A DNA stretch of 64,000 nt from NCBI GenBank assembly GCA_022841825.1, contig JALHQT010000004.1, positions 62,001 through 126,000 of the forward strand. The letters are read 5' to 3'. Both the position numbers and the translations under genes were made by a program. Source of the DNA: Anaerolineae bacterium. Its GTDB lineage: Bacteria; Chloroflexota; Anaerolineae; Aggregatilineales; Phototrophicaceae. Under the pieces are notes generated by a model. The model was not told the origin of the DNA and made no database searches. It saw nothing but the letters and a program-made list of their open reading frames with translations. Below, one piece after another: positions 17,399 to 26,510 of the stretch (within the stretch, counting starts at the first letter, position 1; each line of letters starts with the position of its first letter).

Positions 17399-18373
17399 TT
17401 ACGCGCCGCCGCCCAGCACTGGGTCGCTGCCCGCCAGCGGCTCGAAGAGCGTCGCCAGGAAGAACTGCGCACGATCGGCTGCCCGCACATGCCCCATTGC
17501 CTCCTGGATTGCCTCTGTAGGCAGCACGCGGTCTGCGCCCTGCCGCGCGCACGCCTGCGCGAAGAGTTCTATGGCGCGGTTCGTCTCGCTGATCCACATT
17601 TCGACCGCCCGCACCGCAGGAACCATCGTCGGCGCTTGCGTGAGATCGCTTGCGGCATAGACGAACGTTCGTGCAGGCTCAGGGATTGTGTTGCAGCTTA
17701 CTGCCTGTCCCGTATCCAGCGTGAACCACAGGCTGCGAATGGTGAAGTACGATTCCGCGCTGCGCTCGCGCTCGGTGTCGATTTGCTCCAGCAACCGCCC
17801 GAAGGCATACGAACTCGCCAGATTGGGCAGCGATAGCCAGGAGCCTTCGCTGGGGCGGTTGTAGGCGATGCTCCAGTAGTAGACAGTGCCCGGCTGGTTC
17901 GAGCAGCGAAATTGCAGCCAGAGCGGCATCACCGACCCCAAGCGTCCGGTGATCTCGACCTCGCAGCCCTCCGGCAGCGTCACCTGGTCGGAGAGGCGAC
18001 TGGAGGGGCGCGAGTAGATCGCATCCTGCGTCGCCATGATGACTTCCTGTCGCCGGACAAACGGGAGCGCATCCACACCATCGACGGGCAGCGACATCCA
18101 ATCGCCCGACCAGACCAGCAGCCGCGCATGGATCCAACCACGCTGTTCGCCAAATTCGACTTGCAGCCAGTGCGCCTGCACCGTGCGCCCGATGGCGCGC
18201 AGCGTCGTGGCGGGCGGGACGACTGCCAGCCGCTCCCAGTAGATGCCGGGACCTGCGCGCAGGCTGCTGAAGTCCTGCGTCGTCACCCATACATCCTGCG
18301 CAAGCTGCGCCCGCGCCGTTCCACCCAGTGAGAGGATGGCGAGCATCACGAGCAAAAGGATAGGTTTCATCAT
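17399..18373 (-). CDS. Secreted SH3b-domain protein
   Basis: A 324-residue protein with signal peptide ILLLVMLAILSLGGTARA-QL. The first SH3b-type repeat (VTTQDFSSLRAGPGIYWERL to EQRGWIHARLLVWSG) lies at about residues 28-85. A second, weaker repeat (TQDAIYSRPSSRLSDQVTLP) starts near 110. The rest is not recognised. The ATG at 18373 overlaps the stop of the upstream propeller gene, so they are coupled. SH3b domains usually bind peptides or cell-wall material; the target here is unknown. An in-frame coding-like stretch of 22 codons follows the TAA stop. Confidence 0.75.
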   Translation of the reverse strand: MMKPILLLVMLAILSLGGTARAQLAQDVWVTTQDFSSLRAGPGIYWERLAVVPPATTLRAIGRTVQAHWLQVEFGEQRGWIHARLLVWSGDWMSLPVDGVDALPFVRRQEVIMATQDAIYSRPSSRLSDQVTLPEGCEVEITGRLGSVMPLWLQFRCSNQPGTVYYWSIAYNRPSEGSWLSLPNLASSYAFGRLLEQIDTERERSAESYFTIRSLWFTLDTGQAVSCNTIPEPARTFVYAASDLTQAPTMVPAVRAVEMWISETNRAIELFAQACARQGADRVLPTEAIQEAMGHVRAADRAQFFLATLFEPLAGSDPVLGGGA

Positions 18374-21300
18374 CACTCTCCCGCCGTCGCAACCGGGTCG
18401 TTGATCCATAGAAAGAGGTCGCCACCGCCAAAGCTCAGGTCGGTCACGCTGCCCGTTTCAGTATCGAGGACAAGCACATGACGCCCGACGCCTTCGACCG
18501 TCTCGTCTTCGGGCAGCAGCGTTTGCAGCGCCACATAACGGTTGTCCGGTGACCATACGAACGGTCCTTCGTAAAGGCGCGCCCCTGTCTCCGGCAGGCA
18601 GTAACTGCGTCGTAGACCGGTCTGGCTGTCCCACCATGCGATGGGCTGGGCGGGGTTATTGGTCGCGCGGATGCGGTAGCGCCCATCGTTCGACCAGGTG
18701 CCGTCCTGCTGCGTCGCCAGCCGTTGATGCTCGCCTGTCGCGACGACATACTGGTACCATTCCGTGCCGCCGCGTTCGGGATAGCCGTAGTAGAGGCGGT
18801 CACCGAGCGGATGCCATGCGAGCGAGAGTGTCATCGACGGATAATACGAGAGGCGCGCAAAGTAGTCCTGTTCGCCTGTCGCGATGTTGTAGAGATAGTA
18901 CTGGTAGCCTTCGTCGATGCCGGTGCTGAACGTGGTGTAGGTGACGACCCAATCCCCGCCCGGCTGCCTGCTGACAATCGTCGCGTCGCGCGCACGGATC
19001 GTCAGTTGCGGGAAGTAGAGCGGTGGATCGGGGAAGACGCCCAGGATGTCGCGGCGGTACTGCCACTCAAAGCGATCCGCGTTGTCGGCGAGCGGCTCAA
19101 ACACCTGCCACTCCAGCGTGTTCGCGCCACTCCAATAGATTTCCCGCGGCCAACTCTGGCGCTCCAGAGAGTTCTCCGCCTCGAACAACACGCGCGAGTC
19201 CGTGCCATCCGGCTTGACGACATAGATCTCGTTGATACCCCAGATCAATATGTTCTGGCGATCTGGCGACACGCGGCAGTCCAAACCCAGTGTGCAGGCG
19301 GGAACTTCTGGCGCGGGGTTTCGGCGTCCGTTTTCGGGTTCGATTGCCCACAACGCCTCACCCTGCACCGGACCCAGGATGCGCCCGGTCGCGTTGTAAT
19401 CGGGCGGCAGGTTGCTGACGCTGTACAACGTCTCTGATGGACACAGGTTCTGCGTTTCGTCCGCACGTTCCTGCGCTGCGACGACCGCAGCACGCGGCGG
19501 TGGCGTGACGGTCATCGTTGGCGTCAGCGTCGGGCGCGCAGTGCCGATCACGCCGCGTGTCGGCGTGGAGGAAGGCAGCGCGCCGATGAGATTGGCGGTC
19601 GCCAGATTTGCCTCCGCCGTCGCCGTCCCATAATCCAGCAGGGTGCGATAGGTCGTCACGAGACGGTAGATGACCAGTTCGCCGGGCAGCCCCGATGCCG
19701 CGATGCGCTGCTCGTCGGGGCTAAGGACGACCTGATCGAGATAGCGTTCTTCCGTGCGCAGGAACTCGTCGAGAATCGGCTGGAGAGGGCGTGGGTTGCC
19801 GGCTGGCGTAAAGCTGCCGGTCTGCCGTTCGCCTGTTGTCGCGTCGATCAGCATCGTGAATGGGAGCGTTTGATTGCTCAAGCCCGCCTGTCCAACATCT
19901 TCCAAACCCTGACACAGCAAACGCTCCATCTCGGCGCGTTCGGCATCGCCCAACCCGGCGACCAGCGCGCGCCAATCCTCGCCAACCTGTTCCGCCGTGA
20001 AGGGGAAGCGTGCCGTCAAACAGACCGGGACGCCGGGCAGCACAATCGGTGTGAGCGTGGGCTGTGGGCGCGGTGTGGCGATGTCGAGCAGCGCCTGTTC
20101 GACCTGCTCCGCGCCCGGCAGAGCGGAACACAGCCGTACTGCCAGCGCTGCCATCGTGTCAGCGCGCAGGAATGCCAGCGCCTGATCCCACAACGCGACC
20201 CAGCTTTCGGCGCGGTCAGGGTACTGCTGCAAGAGGCATTCCGGGACGCCTGACGGCGCGAAGTCTGCCCCGTAGACGCGCTCCGGCTGCGCTCTCGCCT
20301 GCGTCTGCTGCTCGCCATAGATGTAAGCCGTGCGGTCGTCTACCCAACCGTAACTGCGCCCAATTGGCGAGGGCAGGTCATCACCTGCGATGAACGCGAT
20401 CTGCCGCTGCTCCGCCATCCCCCATATCGCCACTTCGTTGCCCGGCGAGTAGGGACCGTAGGGGTTATCCCCATAAATGACGAGGAAGTACTGCCAATCG
20501 GCGCTGGGGGCGATTTGCGGTGCGCCGCGCCCGACGATGCTTTCGATGCGAAGCTGCTGCCGTTCGCCCGTCAGCGCGTTCAACGCCTCGATGATCACCC
20601 CACTCTCGCCGACTTCCTGCCGAGTAAGGTAGTTGGAGCCATCATCGCGCTGCGCGAGGATCGACCCATTGAACGCCAGCACCTGACGCTGTTCGACTTC
20701 ACCCGTTGCGATGTCCCACAAGCGCCACTCGCTGCCGCTCAGGGTGACGACATGCGCGCTGTCGTCTGTGAAGTAGAAGCGTTCAAAGCGTGTCGAGTAG
20801 CGCAGGTTGCTGCTGATCGAATTGAGCGTGCGCGCGTCCAGCCGTTCGTAATCGCTGATGATGGTCGCGCCGTCAGCGCTGTAGGCAAGGACACGCTGCT
20901 GCGCGCCTCCGGCATCGTCGCCGCGAATGATCGGGATCGCGTTGGCGACCTGTTCGCCCGTATCGAGGTCGAAGACTTCCAGCAGCTCATTCTCGCCATA
21001 CGTGCGCAGCAGGAGCTGCGTCCCATCAGGGTTGATCGTGACCTGATTACCGCTGTAACGCCAGCTCCGATTGTTGGTGACGAAGCTGCCTATGTCGGTC
21101 AGTTCGTTATACACAAAGAGCAGCGGCGTGAGCTGGGCATTCGCCCCTGTCACAGGCGCCAGGAAGTCGATCAGCGTGACAGTGATGGGAACTGGCTGCC
21201 GCGCCTCGTCCAGATACTGCTCGTTATAAAGTTCGCCGAGTATCCGCTGCAACAGCGGGTTGGGTGTCTTCATACCCGGCTCGCCAATCACGCCCGCCTG

Positions 21301-22170
21301 CTGCCCCAGTTCGATGCTGCCGAGCGCGTTCAGGTCGTCTAGTGTGAGTCCTGCGCCGAGCGGGAACTCGACCAGTACACCGCGGTCCGCATCGACCTGG
21401 ATAAAGGTATTCACCTGCACCGGGCGCACGTAGATGCGCTGGTCGCGGGCGCTGCGCAGCACCGTCAGCGGGTCTTGCTCGAAACGGGCGGTGTCGATCT
21501 CGTACAGCACTTCAGTCGTCAGCGCATCCAGCACATGCAGCCGTCCTGGCAGCGCGGCGACGATGCGGGAATTGGGACCCATGACGAAGCCGTTGCGGTA
21601 ATCGAAGAACGGCAGCGCTTCCACCTGACGTGGAAAAGGTGAGTCGCCTTCTTCGCGCGCGGACGGCAAATGCCACAGCCAGGGGACTTCGGTCGTATCG
21701 TTCTCGAAGCGGCGCAGTTCCTGCGGCGCGGGGTAGGTGCCGTAAAAGAGCAGCAGTTGGTCGTCATCGCTGAATTGCAGCGGACCATAAATGCGCCGCG
21801 CTTCGCTCAGGTCGGTGAGCGAGGCGGCAAGCGCGCCCGTCTGCGCATCCCACAATTCGATGCGCTGCTCAATCGCCAGCGCCAGCCAGCGTCCATCATT
21901 GCTGAAGGCGAAGTCGTTGTAGCCGCCTTCGCTATACAGCGTGTGCTGACGCTCAAACGACTTGCCATCGACCAGATGGAGTGCGCCATAGACATCGATC
22001 TCCGCGTAGCGGTCGAAAACGGGATCGTAAATCAGACGATTCGGCAGCGGAAAGCCGATTTGTGTTTCGACCTGGAAGGCAGTCCCGCGCAGGCTTTCCT
22101 GCGCGACGGCAAGCCCTGCGCCCGCGACAATCAGAATGAGGACGAACAGCAGCCCGTGCTTGCGTTTCAT
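18373..22170 (-). CDS. Large secreted beta-propeller (WD40/TolB-like) surface protein
   Basis: A 1265-residue protein with signal peptide LLFVLILIVAGAGLAVA-QE. Residues from about 40 to 640 contain propeller-like strands such as FAFSNDGRWLALAIEQRIEL, SDDDQLLLFYG and NPDGTQLLLRTYG. Two Thr/Pro-rich linkers follow: PRPQPTLTPIVLP near residue 703 and RPTLTPTMTVTPPPR near 885. A second propeller fills the C-terminus (VSPDRQNILIWGINEIYVV, WSNDGRYRIRA, WSPDNRYVALQTL). Such linkers are common in exported Chloroflexota proteins. The ATG at 22170 has AAGGA upstream; the open frame to 22254 is ignored. Probably a surface scaffold; ligand unknown. Confidence 0.75.
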   Translation of the reverse strand: MKRKHGLLFVLILIVAGAGLAVAQESLRGTAFQVETQIGFPLPNRLIYDPVFDRYAEIDVYGALHLVDGKSFERQHTLYSEGGYNDFAFSNDGRWLALAIEQRIELWDAQTGALAASLTDLSEARRIYGPLQFSDDDQLLLFYGTYPAPQELRRFENDTTEVPWLWHLPSAREEGDSPFPRQVEALPFFDYRNGFVMGPNSRIVAALPGRLHVLDALTTEVLYEIDTARFEQDPLTVLRSARDQRIYVRPVQVNTFIQVDADRGVLVEFPLGAGLTLDDLNALGSIELGQQAGVIGEPGMKTPNPLLQRILGELYNEQYLDEARQPVPITVTLIDFLAPVTGANAQLTPLLFVYNELTDIGSFVTNNRSWRYSGNQVTINPDGTQLLLRTYGENELLEVFDLDTGEQVANAIPIIRGDDAGGAQQRVLAYSADGATIISDYERLDARTLNSISSNLRYSTRFERFYFTDDSAHVVTLSGSEWRLWDIATGEVEQRQVLAFNGSILAQRDDGSNYLTRQEVGESGVIIEALNALTGERQQLRIESIVGRGAPQIAPSADWQYFLVIYGDNPYGPYSPGNEVAIWGMAEQRQIAFIAGDDLPSPIGRSYGWVDDRTAYIYGEQQTQARAQPERVYGADFAPSGVPECLLQQYPDRAESWVALWDQALAFLRADTMAALAVRLCSALPGAEQVEQALLDIATPRPQPTLTPIVLPGVPVCLTARFPFTAEQVGEDWRALVAGLGDAERAEMERLLCQGLEDVGQAGLSNQTLPFTMLIDATTGERQTGSFTPAGNPRPLQPILDEFLRTEERYLDQVVLSPDEQRIAASGLPGELVIYRLVTTYRTLLDYGTATAEANLATANLIGALPSSTPTRGVIGTARPTLTPTMTVTPPPRAAVVAAQERADETQNLCPSETLYSVSNLPPDYNATGRILGPVQGEALWAIEPENGRRNPAPEVPACTLGLDCRVSPDRQNILIWGINEIYVVKPDGTDSRVLFEAENSLERQSWPREIYWSGANTLEWQVFEPLADNADRFEWQYRRDILGVFPDPPLYFPQLTIRARDATIVSRQPGGDWVVTYTTFSTGIDEGYQYYLYNIATGEQDYFARLSYYPSMTLSLAWHPLGDRLYYGYPERGGTEWYQYVVATGEHQRLATQQDGTWSNDGRYRIRATNNPAQPIAWWDSQTGLRRSYCLPETGARLYEGPFVWSPDNRYVALQTLLPEDETVEGVGRHVLVLDTETGSVTDLSFGGGDLFLWINDPVATAGE

Positions 22171-22345
22171 CTGGCGTCCTTGTGAATACTTTGTACGCGC
22201 TAACGAAGACAATCTCATTAGACAATGCCGCGTGTTGATCAGCCGAACGGGCATGATACGCCCTGCCTACGGCTTCCCTCCGCGCGTAAAACCTGTCCTA
22301 AAATGCGTTCAACCGCAACCGATGATCTCTTTTGGGCAAACGAAT

Positions 22346-23620
22346 ATGTCTCGAGGCTCTCTTTTCTATTCTACGTGGAGTTGGGTCTTATTGAGCCTGC
22401 TGATTGTGCCCGCGTCAATTTATGCGCAGGGCAACTGTGCGCCTGCTGAAGGGCAGCCGCTCCTGCTCGGCGCGGTGTTTCCGACCACCTCGATCTTCAG
22501 CGTCGAAGCGACGAGCGCATCTCGCGGCGCGGAGGCGATGCGGCAGGCGGTCAATGCCTGTGGCGGGGTGCGCGGGCGTCCGGTCGAGTTCATCCTTGAA
22601 GACGCCAACGATTATGAAGATGCCGTCGCGGCGGTCGAAAGCCTGATCACGCGTGAAATCCCGCTGATCGTCGGCGGTGGGCTGCCTGCCATCACCGAAG
22701 GCGCTGCGGCAGCCATTGGCGACCGCGCCATCTACTGGGAACTGACGGGCAGCATCGAACTCACGCAGTCGCAGGTGTTTTCGCCGACTGCCACCGATGC
22801 GCAGTTGGGGGAGGCGGCGAACGCCTACCTGACGAGCGAGCAGTTCACCAGCATCATGGCGGGCGAGCCGATCCGCGCGGCGCTGATTCACGACATTGGA
22901 CAGCGGGGAAGCGCCGTTGCCAGCGGAATCCCCTGGGATCACTTAGTGCTGGATGCTCCCTATGTAGATCGCCTGGGGGAAACGGAAGCGCTGGCGCGTG
23001 AGATGAAGCGGCTCGGCGTGAATGTCGTGCTGGTCAGCGCGTTCGAGCGCGACGCCCTCAACCTGTGGTTTGCCGTGCGCCAGGTCGATCTCCCGCTGCG
23101 TGCCTGGGTGCAGATCGGCAGCGAGAGCTATCTGGGGCGCTTGTGCGAATACGGCTTGAGCGGCGATGCGGTCATCACCGTCAACCGCGCGGGTCACACC
23201 TCCGCCGCATTTCGTGATCAAGCGCTGGGCGAGGTTTACAATGCCTATCGTGCAGCGTACCTACGGCTGTATGGCGAACAACCGGATACGCAGGCAGACC
23301 TCAGCGCGTCGGGTGTTTTCACGCTGCTGCGCGGCGTGCTGCCAGAAATGCGCGGCGAACTGACCGCGCAATCCCTTTACAATAGATTGGGACGCTTCAC
23401 GACAGACGTGCGCGGCATGTTTGGCGAAAGCGCAGACTTTGATGACGGCATGGGCGTTTCTTGGCAGCCATCGGTCGTCATCAGTCAGCAGCAGGGCGGT
23501 GTCTTGTGCAGCCTGTCGCCGGGTGAAGGTGCGACCTGCGCGGGTATCCTCTCGTTCCCCGGTTGGCGCGAACGCGCGCGCCAGGAGTCAAACGGATTGA
23601 CGTGCAATGCGGATGTTTAG
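22346..23620 (+). CDS. Periplasmic-binding-protein-fold (branched-chain amino-acid type) secreted protein
   Basis: A 424-residue protein with signal peptide WVLLSLLIVPASIYA-QG. The motif LLLGAVFPTTSIFSVEATSASRG, then AVNACGGVRGRPVEFILEDA and LIVGGGLPAITEGAAAAIGD, match the LivJ/Peripla_BP_6 fold. No permease or ATPase genes adjoin it. It lies instead in a group of secreted SH3b proteins, so it may be a sensor or orphan receptor. Divergent from the propeller gene across 175 bases. The ATG at 22346 gives the cleanest signal peptide; an in-frame ATG at 22322 is possible. Confidence 0.75.
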   Translation: MSRGSLFYSTWSWVLLSLLIVPASIYAQGNCAPAEGQPLLLGAVFPTTSIFSVEATSASRGAEAMRQAVNACGGVRGRPVEFILEDANDYEDAVAAVESLITREIPLIVGGGLPAITEGAAAAIGDRAIYWELTGSIELTQSQVFSPTATDAQLGEAANAYLTSEQFTSIMAGEPIRAALIHDIGQRGSAVASGIPWDHLVLDAPYVDRLGETEALAREMKRLGVNVVLVSAFERDALNLWFAVRQVDLPLRAWVQIGSESYLGRLCEYGLSGDAVITVNRAGHTSAAFRDQALGEVYNAYRAAYLRLYGEQPDTQADLSASGVFTLLRGVLPEMRGELTAQSLYNRLGRFTTDVRGMFGESADFDDGMGVSWQPSVVISQQQGGVLCSLSPGEGATCAGILSFPGWRERARQESNGLTCNADV

Positions 23621-23635
23621 AAGGAGCGGACGATC

Positions 23636-24409
23636 ATGACTCATCATGCCAACAGCGGACGCCATCAATGGCGTCCCTACAATGTCGCGACGGCAGGAAT
23701 GCCGTCCGCTCGACGTTTTACCGCGACGATTGCGCTCTTCACTCTGTTTCTCCTCCTGACGGCGACGGTTGCGCTGGGGCAGGATGAGATGCCGCTTTAC
23801 GGATTGGTCTCGGTCGATGCGGCGGAGGTGCGCGTGGGTCCCGATTTCGCCTATGATGCCATCGGGCAGCTTCCGCTCAACGGCTCGGTCGAAGTCGTCG
23901 GGCGTGCGGGGGATTGGCGGGGGAGCTGGGACGGGCGGCAGTGGGTTCAGATTGTTTACGGCGAGGGACGCGCCTGGGTTTACGCGCGACTTCTGCGCAC
24001 CAGCGATCCGTTCAATTCGCTGCCTGTGCGCGGGATGATGCTGCCGCGTAACCGCGACGGGCGCGTGCCGGACACGTTTGATCTGTCGAGCTACGTCTGC
24101 GATCAGTGGCAGGGCGAATACGCGCGCGAAGGCGATTTTGGCTCTGGTGCGACGGAGTTCACCGTGCGTTATCCCGGCTTGCAGGGTGCGACGCTCTACA
24201 GCGTGATCGTCATCTCGCCGACGGGCTTCCGCACGGCGTTTGACAGCGAGACGACGACCGCGACCATCGAGTTGGATCGCCTGCCCGCCGAGGGCGGCAC
24301 ATACACTTGGCGCGTCGCGCCGTACTGGACGTACAGCACCGAACGCTGGCAGTGGCAGCAGGTGTGCCCGCTTCAGACTGGCGGCACTTTCGAGAAGGCG
24401 AGGACATAG
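23636..24409 (+). CDS. Secreted SH3b-domain protein with repeat-encoded N-terminal extension
   Basis: A 257-residue protein. One SH3b-type domain runs from about residue 55 to 122 (VDAAEVRVGPDFAYDAIGQL, RAWVYARLLRT). A later region (TEFTVRYPGLQGATLYSVIV to YTWRVAPYW) looks like a beta-sandwich. The ATG at 23636 has AAGGAG 9 bases upstream. A palindromic repeat (23657-23706) codes for the residues between this Met and the hydrophobic signal segment FTATIALFTLFLLLTATVAL. A second in-frame ATG at 23699 would avoid most of it but has a poor ribosome site. It follows the binding-protein-fold gene by 15 bases. Confidence 0.72.
   Translation: MTHHANSGRHQWRPYNVATAGMPSARRFTATIALFTLFLLLTATVALGQDEMPLYGLVSVDAAEVRVGPDFAYDAIGQLPLNGSVEVVGRAGDWRGSWDGRQWVQIVYGEGRAWVYARLLRTSDPFNSLPVRGMMLPRNRDGRVPDTFDLSSYVCDQWQGEYAREGDFGSGATEFTVRYPGLQGATLYSVIVISPTGFRTAFDSETTTATIELDRLPAEGGTYTWRVAPYWTYSTERWQWQQVCPLQTGGTFEKART
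23657..23706. repeat. Composite palindromic repeat inside a coding sequence
   Basis: GGACGCCAT-CA-ATGGCGTCC with trailing CTACAA (23657-23676) is followed by GACGGCA...TGCCGTC (23689-23706). The same two hairpins in the same order occur intergenically at 11295-11354. Here they lie in frame between the start codon and signal peptide of the SH3b gene. Confidence 0.8.
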
Positions 24410-24412
24410 GTT

Positions 24413-25396
24413 TTAGCGCCGCACACTGTCGATGATGTCCTGGATGTTGGCGATGCGACCGAGCGTGCTGTTGAGGATGACACTGGCGTTGATGGCGTTG
24501 TTGCGCGCGTTCAACGATTCCTCACGCGTATAGATGCCGCATTCCTGGAGCGCCATGACGACCTCGTTAAGCCTGGCGATGCCTTCGTTCAGGCGCGGGA
24601 CGAGGCGGTTGAGTTCCGGCAGCTCCTGCACATCGCGCGGCACAATCTGATATTCGACGGTGAAGGGTGGCGGGGTGCAGGGGACGATCTCGCCGACCGT
24701 CACCAGCCACCAGTAGTCGGCGAGGCTTTTCGCCAGGTCTGCCGGTCCCATCACGTACTCACGCAGGCGGTCAAGCTGCGCCTGTTGCAGCTCTGGCGGG
24801 ATGATCTCGACGACGATGACGAGCGGCGGCAGTTCGAGGTTGAGCGGCGCGCTCAGGATGTCGCCCGATGCCCGCACGACCGACTCGGACAACCAGCCGA
24901 CGTAGCCGCGATAATTGACATACACCCACGAGCCATCCTGATTACGCCCCAGCACAGGCAGCGTCACGTAGAATGGCACGCTGATGATCTCTTCCGCGCT
25001 GATGAACGGGTCATCGCGCAGACGGGCGTTCGCCAGCACATAGACGGCGAGCGGCGCGTCGGTGACGACCTCCGGTCCCTCGATACCGTAGGAGCTGGTG
25101 ATGGGGACTTCCCACGGCTCAAAATTCTCCGCCACGACCTCTGAGGAAATCCAGCCTTGCGCGCGGCTGCCCGGCACGACAATCTCAAACCACAGCCCGT
25201 CGGCATTGCGACCGACCGCCTCAAGCACTTGCCCCTCGGCAACTGAGCCGGTGGCGTCCGCATCCAGCCCCGGCTGCGCGCGGACGAGCGCGCTGTCGAC
25301 AAACACCGTCAGCCAGCGCTGGCGCTCTTGCTGGGCAGACGCGGGGAACGCCGCGATGCAAACGAGCAGCAGGGTGAGAAGCGAAGCTACGCGCAT
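24413..25396 (-). CDS. Secreted protein with two SH3b domains
   Basis: A 327-residue protein with signal peptide ASLLTLLLVCIAAFPASA-QQ. SH3b domain 1 (FVDSALVRAQPGLDADATGS to QGWISSEVVAENFEP) lies at about 30-93. Domain 2 (VLANARLRDDPFISAEEIIS to YVGWLSESVVR) lies at about 118-175. The C-terminal part has a helical, Asn/Leu-rich stretch (LNRLVPRLNEGIARLNEVVM) and two Cys residues. It converges on the SH3b gene at 23636 with only 3 bases between the stops. Confidence 0.75.
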   Translation of the reverse strand: MRVASLLTLLLVCIAAFPASAQQERQRWLTVFVDSALVRAQPGLDADATGSVAEGQVLEAVGRNADGLWFEIVVPGSRAQGWISSEVVAENFEPWEVPITSSYGIEGPEVVTDAPLAVYVLANARLRDDPFISAEEIISVPFYVTLPVLGRNQDGSWVYVNYRGYVGWLSESVVRASGDILSAPLNLELPPLVIVVEIIPPELQQAQLDRLREYVMGPADLAKSLADYWWLVTVGEIVPCTPPPFTVEYQIVPRDVQELPELNRLVPRLNEGIARLNEVVMALQECGIYTREESLNARNNAINASVILNSTLGRIANIQDIIDSVRR

Positions 25397-25832
25397 GGAG
25401 ATACCCTCGACACTGATGATGGTGTGTAACTCTCAGTATACGAGGAGGTGGGGGAAACGACTCCGCCACTTCTCGGCGGCTCCCCCACGCATGCCCTGCG
25501 GAAATTGAAGGACGCGGGGTTCTGTCCGCAGTGCGAGGGTTGCTCGCTGTCGCCGCAAGCCTCCACGTAGGAACTGGCGCAACCTCAGAGCTAGGTTGGT
25601 CAGACGCTCTGCCAGGTCTTCACAGACGGCGCGCCCCCGAGAAAACTGGCTCAGGAAAAACCCGATGATGAGGATCGATCTGGACAATGAGTCGTGCGGC
25701 GTTGCTTGCATAGCTTCAGTCATCTAACCTGTGCCAAAAGCGTTCGCGACACTCCTTGCCATGATCGAGCAGGGCAAGGAGCTACCGCGCGATCTGCGCG
25801 GCGATGGGCATCCACCGGGTTTTTCCAGCGCG
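25397..25832. other. 436-base gap without a convincing gene
   Basis: The left part is GC-rich, repeat-like sequence around GGGGGAAACG and GACGCGGGGTTCTG. It contains a 96-codon minus-strand open frame (25433-25723) that is Arg-rich and resembles nothing recognised. Near the right end are two hairpins: CTCCTTGCC/GGCAAGGAG (25752-25781) and CCGCGC/GCGCGG (25785-25801). Both lie just past the KDPG aldolase stop and may help end that operon's transcript. No tRNA or known ncRNA was recognised. Confidence 0.5.
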
Positions 25833-26510
25833 CTACGGCAGTGGATAGGCGCTTGCTTTCGCATCAGCGACGATGCGCAAATACTCCCGCGCCTGCTCGG
25901 TGATCCAGCCGACGCCATGCACTGCAATCTGCTCCGCATCGACGAAATTGCGTGCGCCGCTCACTGCACACGCCCCACAGCGAATGTATTCGGCGGCGCT
26001 CTCCAGGCTTAGTCCGCCGGATGGCACCAGATTGGCATCGGGATAGACCATGCGCAGATTTGCCATATAGCGCGGTCCTGCCAGGCTCGCGGGGAAGATC
26101 TTGACGACTTGCGCGCCCGCCTGCATCGCGGCTAACACTTCATTGGCGGTGAATGCGCCCGGGTAGACGGCAACCTGATAGGTGTGCGCGACTTTGACGA
26201 CTTCCGGCTCCAGCGCGGGCGAGACGACGATGCTGACTCCTGCCTGGATCGCCGCGTATGCCGCCGCTGGGGTGAGCGTCGTGCCGCTCGCCAGATGCAG
26301 CTTATCCCCAAAGGCGTGCTTGATCGCACGGAAAGCGTCGAGGACACCCGGCGTCGTCATCGTCACTTCCATGACGCGGATGCCGCCCTCGTAGAGCGCC
26401 TGCGCATAAGGCAGCAGGTCGCGGCTGTCTTTCAGTTTGATGGCAGGCAGTACGCCCGTCGTCTTGGTCAGGTAAACGGCTTCTTCGCGGCGGTTCATGG
26501 CGTTCGTCAT
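25833..26510 (-). CDS. eda: 2-keto-3-deoxy-6-phosphogluconate (KDPG) aldolase
   Basis: A 225-residue class I aldolase of the KDPG/KHG family. The catalytic Glu 48 lies in VMEVTMTTP and the Schiff-base Lys 137 in VVKIFPAS; GTTLTP and SGGLSLES supply the phosphate site. It cleaves KDPG (or a stereoisomer) to pyruvate and glyceraldehyde-3-phosphate. It is last in a minus-strand operon after the class II aldolase and KDG kinase genes, overlapping the kinase by 4 bases. The phosphorylated product of that kinase is its expected substrate. Confidence 0.92.
   Translation of the reverse strand: MTNAMNRREEAVYLTKTTGVLPAIKLKDSRDLLPYAQALYEGGIRVMEVTMTTPGVLDAFRAIKHAFGDKLHLASGTTLTPAAAYAAIQAGVSIVVSPALEPEVVKVAHTYQVAVYPGAFTANEVLAAMQAGAQVVKIFPASLAGPRYMANLRMVYPDANLVPSGGLSLESAAEYIRCGACAVSGARNFVDAEQIAVHGVGWITEQAREYLRIVADAKASAYPLP

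Noticed and set aside
25440-25720. Possible structural RNA in the GC-rich gap
   Set aside because: Conserved core elements of RNase P RNA, tmRNA or SRP RNA were looked for by eye and not found.
25433-25723. A 96-codon Arg-rich minus-strand frame in the gap after the SH3b gene
   Set aside because: No similarity recognised, unusual composition and repeat-like DNA; left as intergenic.
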